Of a stretch of 7,577 nt of DNA, positions 1 to 5,540 are shown piece by piece. Every line of letters starts with the position of its first letter. The stretch's first letter is position 1. The stretch covers positions 1-7,577 of the forward strand of contig VBJE01000007.1 of NCBI GenBank assembly GCA_005879675.1, given 5' to 3'. The stretch is from Chloroflexota bacterium (GTDB lineage: Bacteria > Chloroflexota > Dormibacteria > Dormibacterales > Dormibacteraceae). A model generated the notes under the pieces. The model did not search any database. It was given only the letters and a program-made list of their open reading frames with translations, and was not told the DNA's origin. The position numbers and the translations under genes are program-made.

Positions 1-101
1 GGCACGAGGCCGGCCGCCGCCCCTCGGGCGCCGTCAGGTTGGGTGGGCTGGGAGGGCTCCTCCGGTTCTTCGTCGGGGTCCTCTTCGAACCGCATGTCCA
101 T
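1..101 (-). CDS. Hypothetical acidic protein, N-terminus only (partial)
   Basis: An open frame starts at the ATG at 101-99 on the minus strand and runs without a stop off the left edge, giving 33 codons. The visible residues are very acidic and proline-rich (MDMRFEEDPDEEPEEP, then Ser/Pro/Gln/Thr and Ala/Gly), which looks like a disordered N-terminal tail. No domain is visible and I do not recognise it. A second in-frame ATG lies at 95. There is no Shine-Dalgarno sequence, but a TACAAT box ends 9 nt before the ATG, which fits a leaderless mRNA. The tRNA at 133-205 lies just upstream on the same strand. Because only a fragment is visible, coding status rests on codon bias and the promoter-like box. 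Confidence 0.45.
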   Translation of the reverse strand, partial: MDMRFEEDPDEEPEEPSQPTQPDGARGAAAGLV

Positions 102-110
102 TGTCGTCAG

Positions 111-116
111 ATTGTA
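111..116 (-). promoter_or_regulatory. Candidate -10 box (TACAAT) for the left-edge gene
   Basis: On the minus strand TACAAT matches five of six positions of the TATAAT consensus and ends 9 nt before the ATG at 101. Transcription would begin at or next to the start codon. No good -35 box is visible, and the upstream DNA is the tRNA gene. Inferred from sequence only. Confidence 0.4.
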
Positions 117-132
117 GGGCGCACAGTCCGAG

Positions 133-205
133 TACCCCCGGCGGGGGTCGAACCCGCGCTGGACCGGGTTTAAGCCGGCTGCCTCTGCCATTGGGCTACG
201 GGGGC
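133..205 (-). tRNA. tRNA with UAA anticodon and short (type I) variable loop
   Basis: The minus strand folds as a 73-nt cloverleaf. The acceptor GCCCCCG (205-199) pairs with CGGGGGT (140-134), with a G-U at the terminal 1:72 pair. The anticodon stem is GCCGG/CCGGT around the loop CTTAAAC (174-168), the variable loop is 5 nt (CCAGC), and the T arm is GCGGG-TTCGACC-CCCGC. The discriminator is A133 and CCA is not encoded. The D arm is irregular: GCC/GGC gives three pairs, next to a C-A mismatch or a bulged A. The anticodon TAA (172-170) would read UUA, a leucine codon, but bacterial tRNA-Leu normally has a long variable arm that is absent here. The nucleotides at -1 and -2 (T, G) can pair with A73 and the next C, lengthening the acceptor helix to 9 bp. 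The tRNA call is solid; the amino acid is not. Confidence 0.8.
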
Positions 206-217
206 ACTTTCCATTCT

Positions 218-235
218 GGCGCGCCTAGCGCGACC
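218..235 (-). terminator. Weak hairpin after the hydroxyacyl-CoA dehydrogenase gene
   Basis: On the minus strand GG-T-CGCGC, loop TAG, GCGCG-CC forms a 7-bp GC stem with one bulged T. It lies between the stop at 283 and the tRNA at 205. There is no T tract, so intrinsic termination is uncertain; it could also be a processing structure ahead of the tRNA. Confidence 0.25.
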
Positions 236-282
236 TGGACGCGCGGCGACGCGCGCCGTCTGAATGCCCTACGCGCCGGAAG

Positions 283-1140
283 TCAGTCGTAGTCGAAGAA
301 TCCGCGGCCGGTTTTCTTGCCGAGCCGGCCCTGCTCGACCAGCGTCCGCAGCATCTCCGGCGGCTCCGGGCCTTCGCCGAGGCGGTGCCGGTCTCGCATC
401 GCCCCATAGAAGATGTCGAGGCCGCTGAAGTCGAGGAGGTGGAAAGGCCCCATCGGCCAGTTCAGCCCCTTCTGGACGGCGATATCGATGTCCTCGGCGC
501 TCGCGTAGCCGCCCTCGAGAAGACGCATCGCCTCCTCGGAGGCCGCGAACAGGATGCGGTTGACGATGAAGCCCCAGATCTCCTTCTGGAGGAGGACCGG
601 CGTGCGGTCGATGGAGCGCACGAACTCCATCGCCTTCTCGACCGTTGCGTCAGACGTCTTCGGGCCGCGGACCACCTCGCAGAGCTGCATCACGGTCACG
701 GGGTGGAAGAAGTGCATGTTGCAGCACCGCTCCGGCCGGCCGGTGAAGTCGGCCAGCCGGCTGATCGCGATCGTGCTCGAGTTGCTGGCGAGGACCGCAT
801 CCTTCGTGGCATGGCTCCCGAGCTCTTCGAACACGCTCTTCTTGGCGTCGAAGTTCTCGATCACAGCCTCGATGACGAGGTCCGCGTTGGCGACGGCCGG
901 CGCGATGCTGGCGGAGTCGGCGATTCGCTCCAGCGCCTGGGCGGCCCGTTCCGGCGTCAGCCGGCCCTTCTCCACCGAGCGGTCGACGAGCTTGCGGTTC
1001 TGGGCGCGGGCTCGTTCGAGCTGGCCCGCGACGGTGTCGACGAGGCTCACCTCGTAGCGCCCGCTGAGCGCGGTCTGGAGCGCGATCTGCGATCCCATCG
1101 TGCCCGCGCCGACGACGGTCACGCGCTTCAATTCACCCAT
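283..1140 (-). CDS. 3-hydroxyacyl-CoA (3-hydroxybutyryl-CoA) dehydrogenase
   Basis: A 285-residue NAD(P)-dependent dehydrogenase that interconverts 3-hydroxyacyl-CoA and 3-oxoacyl-CoA in fatty-acid oxidation, butanoate or polyhydroxyalkanoate metabolism; cytoplasmic. The N-terminal Rossmann domain opens with VVGAGTMG (residues 9-16). The family active site is present: Ser122 in ASNSS, His143 in MHFFHPV, Glu155 in LCEVV and Asn194 in GFIVNR, with the spacing of the animal and bacterial enzymes. The C-terminal 3HCDH domain (about 185-281) ends in GKKTGRGFFDYD. The ATG at 1140 is chosen because MGELKRVTVVGAG has the usual family N-terminus; an ATG at 1152 would add four residues, and further extension only reads through the opposite gene. 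Its start codon overlaps that of the divergent metallopeptidase. Similar enzymes are called Hbd, FadB2 or PaaH, and chain-length preference cannot be read from sequence. Confidence 0.93.
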   Translation of the reverse strand: MGELKRVTVVGAGTMGSQIALQTALSGRYEVSLVDTVAGQLERARAQNRKLVDRSVEKGRLTPERAAQALERIADSASIAPAVANADLVIEAVIENFDAKKSVFEELGSHATKDAVLASNSSTIAISRLADFTGRPERCCNMHFFHPVTVMQLCEVVRGPKTSDATVEKAMEFVRSIDRTPVLLQKEIWGFIVNRILFAASEEAMRLLEGGYASAEDIDIAVQKGLNWPMGPFHLLDFSGLDIFYGAMRDRHRLGEGPEPPEMLRTLVEQGRLGKKTGRGFFDYD

Positions 1141-1453
1141 GCGCTTGAGCATGAAGGAATTCGAGGAGCTGGTGGAGAAGGCGATCGACTCGATACCAAA
1201 GGAGTTCGAGCCGTACCTGGAGAACACGGTTTTCATCGTCGAGGAGTCGTCGCCCCAGGGGTTGATGGGCCTCTACCACGGCGCCGGCGCGCTCCACGCG
1301 GGCGAATGGCTTCCCGACCGGATCACGCTCTACAAGCGCTCGCACGAGCGTGCCACCACGACGATGAAAGAGCTCATCGAGGAGATACGACGCACGATCC
1401 TGCACGAGGTCGGCCACCACTTCGGGATGGACGAGGACGACCTACCTTATTAA
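1139..1453 (+). CDS. Metallopeptidase family protein (PF06262, minigluzincin-like)
   Basis: A 104-residue protein of the small cytoplasmic zincin family once called DUF1025. The signature is HEVGHHFGMDED at residues 89-100: His89 and His93 are the expected zinc ligands, Glu90 the general base, and an acidic residue around 98-99 the likely third ligand. Other family features are the N-terminal FEELVEKAIDSIP (8-20), the VFIVEE strand (31-36), GLMGLYHG (41-48) and LPDRITLY (58-65). Substrates of the family are unknown. The ATG at 1139 gives the normal family N-terminus; an ATG at 1151 would shorten it by four residues. No Shine-Dalgarno sequence is seen; TTCAAT 7 nt upstream could serve a leaderless start. 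Both ends are shared with opposite-strand genes, so its promoter must lie inside the neighbouring dehydrogenase gene. Confidence 0.88.
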   Translation: MRLSMKEFEELVEKAIDSIPKEFEPYLENTVFIVEESSPQGLMGLYHGAGALHAGEWLPDRITLYKRSHERATTTMKELIEEIRRTILHEVGHHFGMDEDDLPY

Positions 1454-1923
1454 TGCAGCGACCAGAACGCGCGGTCCCAGAGGATGAGCGGGTCACCTCC
1501 TCCCACCACGGCGGCCAGGACCTCCCCGACGCAGATCTCGTGGTCGCCGGCCTGGTGGTTTTGCTCCAGCCGGCACTCGAGCCACGCCGCGCAGCCGTCG
1601 ATCAGCGGGATCCCGTTGGTGCCCAGCCGGTGCGGAAGGGTGCGCCATTGCGGGTCGATCGCCGGCGCGAGGCCGGCGAACCGGTCGGCAATGAACTCCT
1701 GCGCCCTGGTCAGCACGCTGACGTTGAACGCCTTGGTCTCGAGAACGGTGGCGCGAGTGGCGGACTCGCGTTCCAGCCCGACCATCACCATCGGGGGCTC
1801 GAGCGAAACCGACACAAGGCTGCTGGCCGTCAGGCCGCGGTACTCGTCATGGGAGCGCGCGCTGATGACCACGACGCCCGCGGGCAGGCGCGCCATCGCG
1901 TCGCGGAATGCCTGGTTCGGCAT
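1450..1923 (-). CDS. Flavin reductase-like, FMN-binding split-barrel protein
   Basis: A 157-residue protein of the flavin reductase-like domain family (short-chain FMN reductases such as HpaC and monooxygenase reductase partners). Visible family motifs are the N-terminal FRDAMARLPAGVVVIS (6-21), the flavin-binding GLTASSLVSVSLEPPMVMVG (30-49), FNVSVL (66-71) and the GDHEICVGEV motif (126-135). Members use NAD(P)H to reduce FMN or FAD that is handed to a monooxygenase, or hold flavin themselves; no oxygenase partner is visible here. The ATG at 1923 is preferred: it gives the usual length and TAGGCT lies 10 nt upstream, whereas the ATG at 1971 would place 16 atypical residues over the tRNA-Cys promoter region. 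Its stop codon shares the TTAA at 1450-1453 with the stop of the convergent metallopeptidase gene. Confidence 0.88.
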   Translation of the reverse strand: MPNQAFRDAMARLPAGVVVISARSHDEYRGLTASSLVSVSLEPPMVMVGLERESATRATVLETKAFNVSVLTRAQEFIADRFAGLAPAIDPQWRTLPHRLGTNGIPLIDGCAAWLECRLEQNHQAGDHEICVGEVLAAVVGGGDPLILWDRAFWSLH

Positions 1924-1933
1924 GGCCAGGCTC

Positions 1934-1939
1934 AGCCTA
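1934..1939 (-). promoter_or_regulatory. Candidate -10 box (TAGGCT) for the flavin reductase gene
   Basis: The minus strand reads TAGGCT, then 10 nt, then ATG at 1923. Spacing matches the box before the E2 gene and suggests a leaderless transcript. The match to consensus is only the TAnnnT pattern and no -35 is evident. Confidence 0.3.
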
Positions 1940-1959
1940 GCGGCCGCAACCCTCGACGG

Positions 1960-1965
1960 TAGAAT
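1960..1965 (+). promoter_or_regulatory. Candidate -10 box (TAGAAT) for tRNA-Cys
   Basis: TAGAAT matches five of six positions of the -10 consensus and sits 17 nt before the mature 5' end of tRNA-Cys, leaving room for a roughly 10-nt leader. No convincing -35 hexamer lies at 16-18 bp spacing. Confidence 0.38.
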
Positions 1966-1982
1966 CGACACTCGAGCTTGGT

Positions 1983-2056
<74 letters not shown>

Positions 2057-2074
2057 ATTCAAAAGGGCGCGTTC

Positions 2075-2092
2075 GGCGCTGTCGCAGACGCC
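2075..2092 (+). terminator. Hairpin downstream of tRNA-Cys
   Basis: GGCGCTG, loop TCG, CAG-A-CGCC forms a 7-bp stem with a bulged A, starting 19 nt after the tRNA CCA end. No T tract follows, so it may act as a Rho-dependent or processing signal rather than an intrinsic terminator. Confidence 0.3.
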
Positions 2093-2176
2093 GCCTACCC
2101 ACAGAAGTACCCACAACCGCAATGCATTCAGCTCCGCGAACCGGGTCGGGCACTGGCGTGGCCGGGCGTAAACTCT

Positions 2177-2276
2177 GGGTGGGTCGCTGCGGCGTGGTAG
2201 ACGGAGACACGCGGACCGAGGCGGTGACGCGAGAGTCCGTCGGCCCTACCGGTGCAATTCCGGCGGCGACCCACCC
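2177..2276 (+). ncRNA. Candidate structured RNA, unassigned
   Basis: This 100-nt segment lies in the 294-base stretch (2057-2350) between tRNA-Cys and the next ORF. GGGTGGGTCGCTGC (2177-2190) pairs with GCGGCGACCCACCC (2263-2276): 14 continuous pairs with a single U-G. The enclosed region folds into three further stems. The first is GCGTG/CACGC (2192-2196 with 2208-2212). The second is GGAC/GTCC (2213-2216 with 2235-2238), which encloses a purine-rich 4x4 internal loop and GCG-GTGA-CGC, a GNRA tetraloop hairpin. The third is CCGG/CCGG (2249-2252 with 2260-2263) with a 7-nt loop; its last base competes with the closing stem. The architecture resembles a multi-branch riboswitch or small RNA, but I could not match it to a known class. 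It ends 74 nt before the small ORF at 2351. The strand is inferred from the GNRA loop and neighbouring genes. Confidence 0.4.
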
Positions 2277-2350
2277 GTCGACGAATTCACGCCGCGATGC
2301 TGTCTGGGCGCGTATTCCGTGCCGTCATGGGCGTTTTAGTCAGCGCACGA

Positions 2351-2551
2351 ATGCAATCGGACGACCATCTGGTTCTCTCTCCGCCCGAGTGGCGCGAATT
2401 GCTCCGCGCGGAACTGGTAGCGAGCGGCTTCGGGCAGGACTCGGCCGGAGTCATCGCACGCCGCGTCGTGGAGCGCCTCGTCAGGGGCTATCTCACCGGG
2501 CGGCTGCACCCGGACCCTCCCGTCACCCATCCCCTCGACGAGGCCGCCTGA
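2351..2551 (+). CDS. Small hypothetical protein (66 aa)
   Basis: An open frame from ATG 2351 to TGA 2549-2551 encodes 66 residues with G/C-rich third positions. The middle (about residues 9-46, PPEWRELLRAELVASGF... AGVIARRVVERLVRGYL) looks like two amphipathic helices; the tail is proline-rich and acidic. There is no signal peptide, membrane segment or recognised domain. No Shine-Dalgarno sequence is present; TTTAGT ends 10 nt before the ATG, the spacing seen at other starts here. The frame stays open upstream to 2252, but that part crosses the candidate RNA and is Arg-rich, so the later start is preferred. It ends 39 nt before the E2 gene on the same strand. It could be a small regulator, or a non-coding frame. 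Confidence 0.45.
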   Translation: MQSDDHLVLSPPEWRELLRAELVASGFGQDSAGVIARRVVERLVRGYLTGRLHPDPPVTHPLDEAA

Positions 2552-2574
2552 ACTAGGGTCGCTGACCCCTCGGT

Positions 2575-2580
2575 TACACT
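2575..2580 (+). promoter_or_regulatory. Candidate -10 box (TACACT) of the E2-lipA-lipB operon
   Basis: TACACT (four of six consensus positions, TAnnnT retained) ends exactly 10 nt before the E2 ATG at 2591. No Shine-Dalgarno sequence exists between them, so the operon mRNA probably starts at or within a few bases of the ATG. No clear -35 hexamer is seen. Confidence 0.42.
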
Positions 2581-2590
2581 CGATTCGAAT

Positions 2591-3868
2591 ATGGGCGTGT
2601 CCCAGATCAAGATGCCCCAGCTCGGCGAGTCCGTGACCGAGGGCACCGTTGACAAGTGGCTCAAGCACGAGGGCGACATGGTCAAGCGTGATGAGCCGCT
2701 GGTCGAGGTCGTGACCGACAAGGTCAACGCCGAGATCCCCTCCCCTTTCGAAGGCAAGCTGGTCAAGATCGCGGTCGCCGAGGGCGAGACCGTCCGCGTC
2801 GGGGCGGTCATCGCCCAGATCGAAACGGCTGCCGCGGCGGCGGCCGCGCCGGCCCAGGCGAAGGCGAAAGAGGCCGGTTCCGCCCACGCCGAGGTCCCGC
2901 CCGAGCCCGCCGCGGGCAATGCGCCCGTCGCGCAGGCGGCGGCACCGGCCGAGCACACCGACGGCGGAGAGCGCGCCCGGTTGTCGCCGGCGGTCCGCAA
3001 GCTGGCGGCGGAGCATGGAATCGACCCGACGTCGCTCAAAGGCTCGGGCATGGGGGGACGGGTGACCCGGGACGACATCCTGGCGGCCACCGGCGACGCT
3101 CAGCCCGCCGTTGCGGCGCAGGCGCCCGCTCCTCCGGCGCCCTCCCCCGCGCCCGCACGCCCCGACGGCAAGCGCGAGGAGCTCGTGAAGCTCAGCGTGA
3201 TGCGCAAATCGATCGCCGAGCACATGGTGCGAAGCCTCGCCACGTCGCCCCACGCCTGGACGCTGCAGGAAGTCGACGTCACCAACCTGGTCCGCTACCG
3301 CGAGGCCGAGAAGGACAGCTTCAAGGCCCGCCACGGCGGCGCCCTCACCTACCTGCCGTTCGTGGCCCAGATCGTCTGCGAAGCGCTGAAGGAGTTCCCC
3401 TGGCTGAACTCGTCGTGGAGCGACGACGGCGTGATCCTCAAGCGCTACGTCAACCTCGGCATAGCGGTCTCGATCCCCGACGGCCTGATCGTGCCCGTGG
3501 TCAAGGACGCCGACCGGCTGGGCTTCACCGACCTGGTGCGCGCCATCAACGATCTGGTCGAGCGGGCGCGCAACAAGCAGCTGAAGACCGAAGACGTCCA
3601 GGCGGGGACCTTCACGCTCAACAACACCGGCGCCACCGGCTCGGTCGCCAGCCAGCCGATCATCAACCAGCCGCAGGCAGCAATCCTGACCACCGAGTCG
3701 ATAGTCAAGCGAGCGGTTGTCGTCGATGACGCGATCGCGATCCGGCACATGATGAACACGTGCCTCAGCTTCGATCACCGGATCATCGATGGGATGATGG
3801 CCGGCCAGTTCCTCAGCTCGGTGAAGCAGCGGCTCGAAGGATGGACCGCCGGTAGCATTCGGCTGTGA
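2591..3868 (+). CDS. 2-oxo acid dehydrogenase E2, dihydrolipoyllysine acyltransferase
   Basis: A 425-residue E2 core subunit that carries the acyl group on a lipoyl arm and transfers it to CoA. It has one N-terminal lipoyl domain (about 3-78) with the lipoyl-lysine motif TDKVNAEIPSP, Lys44 being the modified residue. An Ala/Pro-rich linker (79-128) follows, then the peripheral E1/E3-binding domain (about 130-166, LSPAVRKLAAEHGID with GSGMGGRVTRDDIL), a second Ala/Pro linker (167-192), and the catalytic domain (about 196-425). The catalytic motif DHRIIDG is at 395-401 with His396 and Asp400. NNTGATGS (344-351) and QPIINQPQAAIL (355-366) are typical of branched-chain or general 2-oxo acid complexes, but substrate cannot be fixed and no E1 or E3 gene is in the window. 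The stop overlaps the lipA GTG by 4 nt. Confidence 0.95.
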   Translation: MGVSQIKMPQLGESVTEGTVDKWLKHEGDMVKRDEPLVEVVTDKVNAEIPSPFEGKLVKIAVAEGETVRVGAVIAQIETAAAAAAAPAQAKAKEAGSAHAEVPPEPAAGNAPVAQAAAPAEHTDGGERARLSPAVRKLAAEHGIDPTSLKGSGMGGRVTRDDILAATGDAQPAVAAQAPAPPAPSPAPARPDGKREELVKLSVMRKSIAEHMVRSLATSPHAWTLQEVDVTNLVRYREAEKDSFKARHGGALTYLPFVAQIVCEALKEFPWLNSSWSDDGVILKRYVNLGIAVSIPDGLIVPVVKDADRLGFTDLVRAINDLVERARNKQLKTEDVQAGTFTLNNTGATGSVASQPIINQPQAAILTTESIVKRAVVVDDAIAIRHMMNTCLSFDHRIIDGMMAGQFLSSVKQRLEGWTAGSIRL

Positions 3869-4761
3869 GCGCGACGGAACCGGTCCGGCCCGCGGCGATT
3901 CCGGAGTGGATCCGCATCAGGGTCACCGAAGGCGGCAACTTCAAAGAGCTGAAGCAGATCGTCCAGGGCCGCCGCCTGCACACCGTCTGCGAAGAGGCTC
4001 GGTGTCCGAACATCTTCGACTGCTGGAATCGCCGGACGGCGACCTTCATGATCCTCGGCGACGTCTGCACACGCGCGTGCCGCTTCTGCGCGGTCACCTC
4101 CGGCCGGCCGGTGGAGCTCGACCTCGGCGAGCCGCTCCGCGTCGCGGAGTCCGTGGCCGAGCTCGGGCTGAAGCACGCCGTCATCACGTCGGTGGACCGC
4201 GACGACCTCAAGGACGGCGGCGCGGGCATCTTCGCCCGCACGATCCGCGCCATCCGGCGCCGAAGCCCGGGCACGACGATCGAGGTCCTCACGCCCGACT
4301 TCCAGGGCGACTTCGAGGCGGTGCGTACCGTGGTCGAAGCCCGACCTGACATCTTCAACCACAACACCGAGACCGTCCCGCGCCTCTACGCCCGCATTCG
4401 CCCGAAGGCCGTTTACGCCAACAGTCTCGCGCTGCTCCGCCACGTCAAGTCCCTGGCGCCGGACATGGTCACCAAGTCGGGCCTGATGGTCGGGCTCGGA
4501 GAGACGGAGGAGGAGCTGGTCGAAGTCTTCCGCAACATGCGGGCGCACAACATCGACGTCCTCACCGTCGGGCAGTACCTGCGCCCGTCCAAAAAGCACG
4601 CCGAGGTCGTGCGCTACTACCGGCCTGAGGAGTTCGTCCGTCTGAAGGGGCAGGCGCTGGCGATGGGCTTCGGACACGTCGAGGCCGGACCGCTCGTGCG
4701 CTCCTCATACCACGCCGATGAGCAGATCCCTGCGGCACGTAAGAGCCAGCTGGCTGGGTAG
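3865..4761 (+). CDS. lipA: Lipoyl synthase (radical SAM)
   Basis: A 298-residue radical-SAM enzyme that inserts two sulfur atoms into a protein-bound octanoyl group to make lipoyl. Both iron-sulfur clusters are readable: the auxiliary cluster ligands Cys42, Cys47 and Cys53 (CEEARCPNIFDC) with the C-terminal RSSYHA motif (279-284) that supplies the serine ligand, and the SAM cluster CTRACRFC (Cys68, Cys72, Cys75). Other hallmarks are TSVDRDDLKDGGA (108-120), NHNTETVPRLY (165-175), KSGLMVGLGET (204-214) and QYLRPSKKH (237-245). The GTG start at 3865 overlaps the E2 stop in GTGA, implying translational coupling; no strong Shine-Dalgarno sequence is seen. Length is typical for the family. It sits between an acceptor E2 and lipB, fitting the two-step LipB then LipA pathway. 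Confidence 0.97.
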   Translation: MSATEPVRPAAIPEWIRIRVTEGGNFKELKQIVQGRRLHTVCEEARCPNIFDCWNRRTATFMILGDVCTRACRFCAVTSGRPVELDLGEPLRVAESVAELGLKHAVITSVDRDDLKDGGAGIFARTIRAIRRRSPGTTIEVLTPDFQGDFEAVRTVVEARPDIFNHNTETVPRLYARIRPKAVYANSLALLRHVKSLAPDMVTKSGLMVGLGETEEELVEVFRNMRAHNIDVLTVGQYLRPSKKHAEVVRYYRPEEFVRLKGQALAMGFGHVEAGPLVRSSYHADEQIPAARKSQLAG

Positions 4762-5428
4762 CGTCCCCTACCGCGAAGCCTGGGACCTCCAGGCCGAGCT
4801 GGTGGGCGAGCTCCGGGCCGGCGCTGGCCGAGACACCCTCCTGCTCCTTGAGCACCCGCACGTCTTCACCATGGGCAGAGCCGCGGCGGCGGAGCACATC
4901 CTCTGGAATGAGGCCGAGCGGGCCCGGCGGGGTGTGGAAGTCGTCTGGTCGGACCGAGGCGGCGAGGCGACCTACCATGGCCCCGGCCAGCTGGTCGGAT
5001 ATCCGGTGCTCGATCTCGCCCGGCTGGACATCACCATTCCCCGCTACCTGGAGCTGCTGGAGCGATCGCTGATCGAGTTCCTGGCCTCGCTGGGGGTCGA
5101 CTCCGAGCCGGGCGAGCCTGGCCTCACCGGCGTGTGGCGGCAGGGAGAGAAGCTGGCCGCGATCGGGATCAAGCTCAACCGAAACGTGGTCAGCCACGGG
5201 TTCGCCCTGAACCTGACGACCGATCTCAGCTACTTCGAAGGCATCGTCCCGTGTGGGCACGCGGAGCTCCGGCCGACCTCCCTCGAGGCGGTAAGTGGGC
5301 GCCGCCTGGACACCCGGACAGCCGCCGAGGCCTACTCCCGGAACTTCGCGGCCGCGTTCGGGTTAGAGCTGGAATGGGTGCAAGACGCCTCGCTGCCCAA
5401 CCCTGGGGGAACCGCCGTTCGCCGCTAG
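4718..5428 (+). CDS. lipB: Octanoyltransferase
   Basis: A 236-residue lipoyl(octanoyl) transferase that moves octanoyl from acyl carrier protein to the lysine of lipoyl domains. The substrate motif RGGEATYHGPGQLVGYPV is at residues 80-97. The catalytic pair is Lys145 (GEKLAAIGIK) and Cys179 (IVPCG), with the 34-residue separation found in the E. coli and mycobacterial enzymes. The ATG at 4718 is the only reasonable start: no ATG, GTG or TTG follows before the conserved core, and it overlaps the end of lipA by 44 nt in another frame. A long overlap without a clear Shine-Dalgarno sequence implies coupled translation. Leu216 is encoded by TTA (5363-5365), the only in-frame TTA I found in any CDS here. 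Gene order lipA-lipB is the reverse of the common lipB-lipA. Confidence 0.95.
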   Translation: MSRSLRHVRASWLGSVPYREAWDLQAELVGELRAGAGRDTLLLLEHPHVFTMGRAAAAEHILWNEAERARRGVEVVWSDRGGEATYHGPGQLVGYPVLDLARLDITIPRYLELLERSLIEFLASLGVDSEPGEPGLTGVWRQGEKLAAIGIKLNRNVVSHGFALNLTTDLSYFEGIVPCGHAELRPTSLEAVSGRRLDTRTAAEAYSRNFAAAFGLELEWVQDASLPNPGGTAVRR

Positions 5429-5466
5429 CTGGGAATAGGTCGCGTTACCCGGGCGGTATCCCTAGC
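5424..5466 (+). terminator. Imperfect inverted repeat at the end of the lip operon
   Basis: GCTA...GGGA.TA (5424-5437) pairs with TATCCCTAGC (5457-5466), giving about ten pairs interrupted by two bulges and including the lipB stop codon. There is no T tract. It could be a weak terminator or an mRNA 3'-end stabiliser; an alternative TACC/GGTA stem lies inside it. Confidence 0.28.
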
Positions 5467-5486
5467 GTGAGGACTTGTGGGAAGGA

Positions 5487-5517
5487 GAGCGAGGCGGTAC
5501 TCAGTTTGGTCTCGCTC
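5487..5517 (+). promoter_or_regulatory. Leader hairpin upstream of the first paralog gene
   Basis: GAGCGAG (5487-5493) and CTCGCTC (5511-5517) are perfect 7-bp complements around a 17-nt loop, ending 10 nt before the AAGGGA ribosome binding site. In a transcript it could control access to the start of the 109-aa gene. No known riboswitch or leader peptide is recognised. Confidence 0.33.
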
Positions 5518-5527
5518 GTTATCGGGT

Positions 5528-5533
5528 AAGGGA
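5528..5533 (+). promoter_or_regulatory. Ribosome binding site deciding the start of the 109-aa gene
   Basis: AAGGGA lies 8 nt before the ATG at 5541 (counted from its last G) but only 2 nt before the ATG at 5535. The spacing therefore favours 5541. Confidence 0.55.
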
Positions 5534-5540
5534 TATGAGC

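Noticed and set aside
1141..1236. Longer N-terminus for the dehydrogenase (up to 317 aa)
   Set aside because: The extra residues are Ser/Phe-rich antisense of the metallopeptidase coding sequence and unlike the family, whose Rossmann motif starts within about 10 residues of the N-terminus.
385..1962. 525-codon plus-strand open frame
   Set aside because: It is antisense to the dehydrogenase and flavin reductase genes, rich in Arg, His and Asp with no domain, and arises from high-GC codon bias on the other strand.
2241..2276. Possible cobalamin or FMN riboswitch core (ACCGGTGCAATTCCGG resembles conserved loops of both)
   Set aside because: The other conserved blocks are missing: no B12 box or GCCACTG for cobalamin, and no AGTCCGGATG-type 3' block for FMN. 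An AGTCAG at 2338-2343 is too far away and lacks context.
2177..2276. Transposon or MITE explanation for the 14-bp inverted repeats
   Set aside because: No flanking target duplication and no transposase; copy number cannot be tested here, so RNA structure is kept as the working view.
2336..3778. 480-codon minus-strand open frame
   Set aside because: Antisense shadow of the E2 gene with no recognisable domain; the E2 frame has complete conserved motifs.
3775..4677. 300-codon minus-strand open frame
   Set aside because: Antisense to lipA; composition is that of a shadow frame and lipA has all its motifs.
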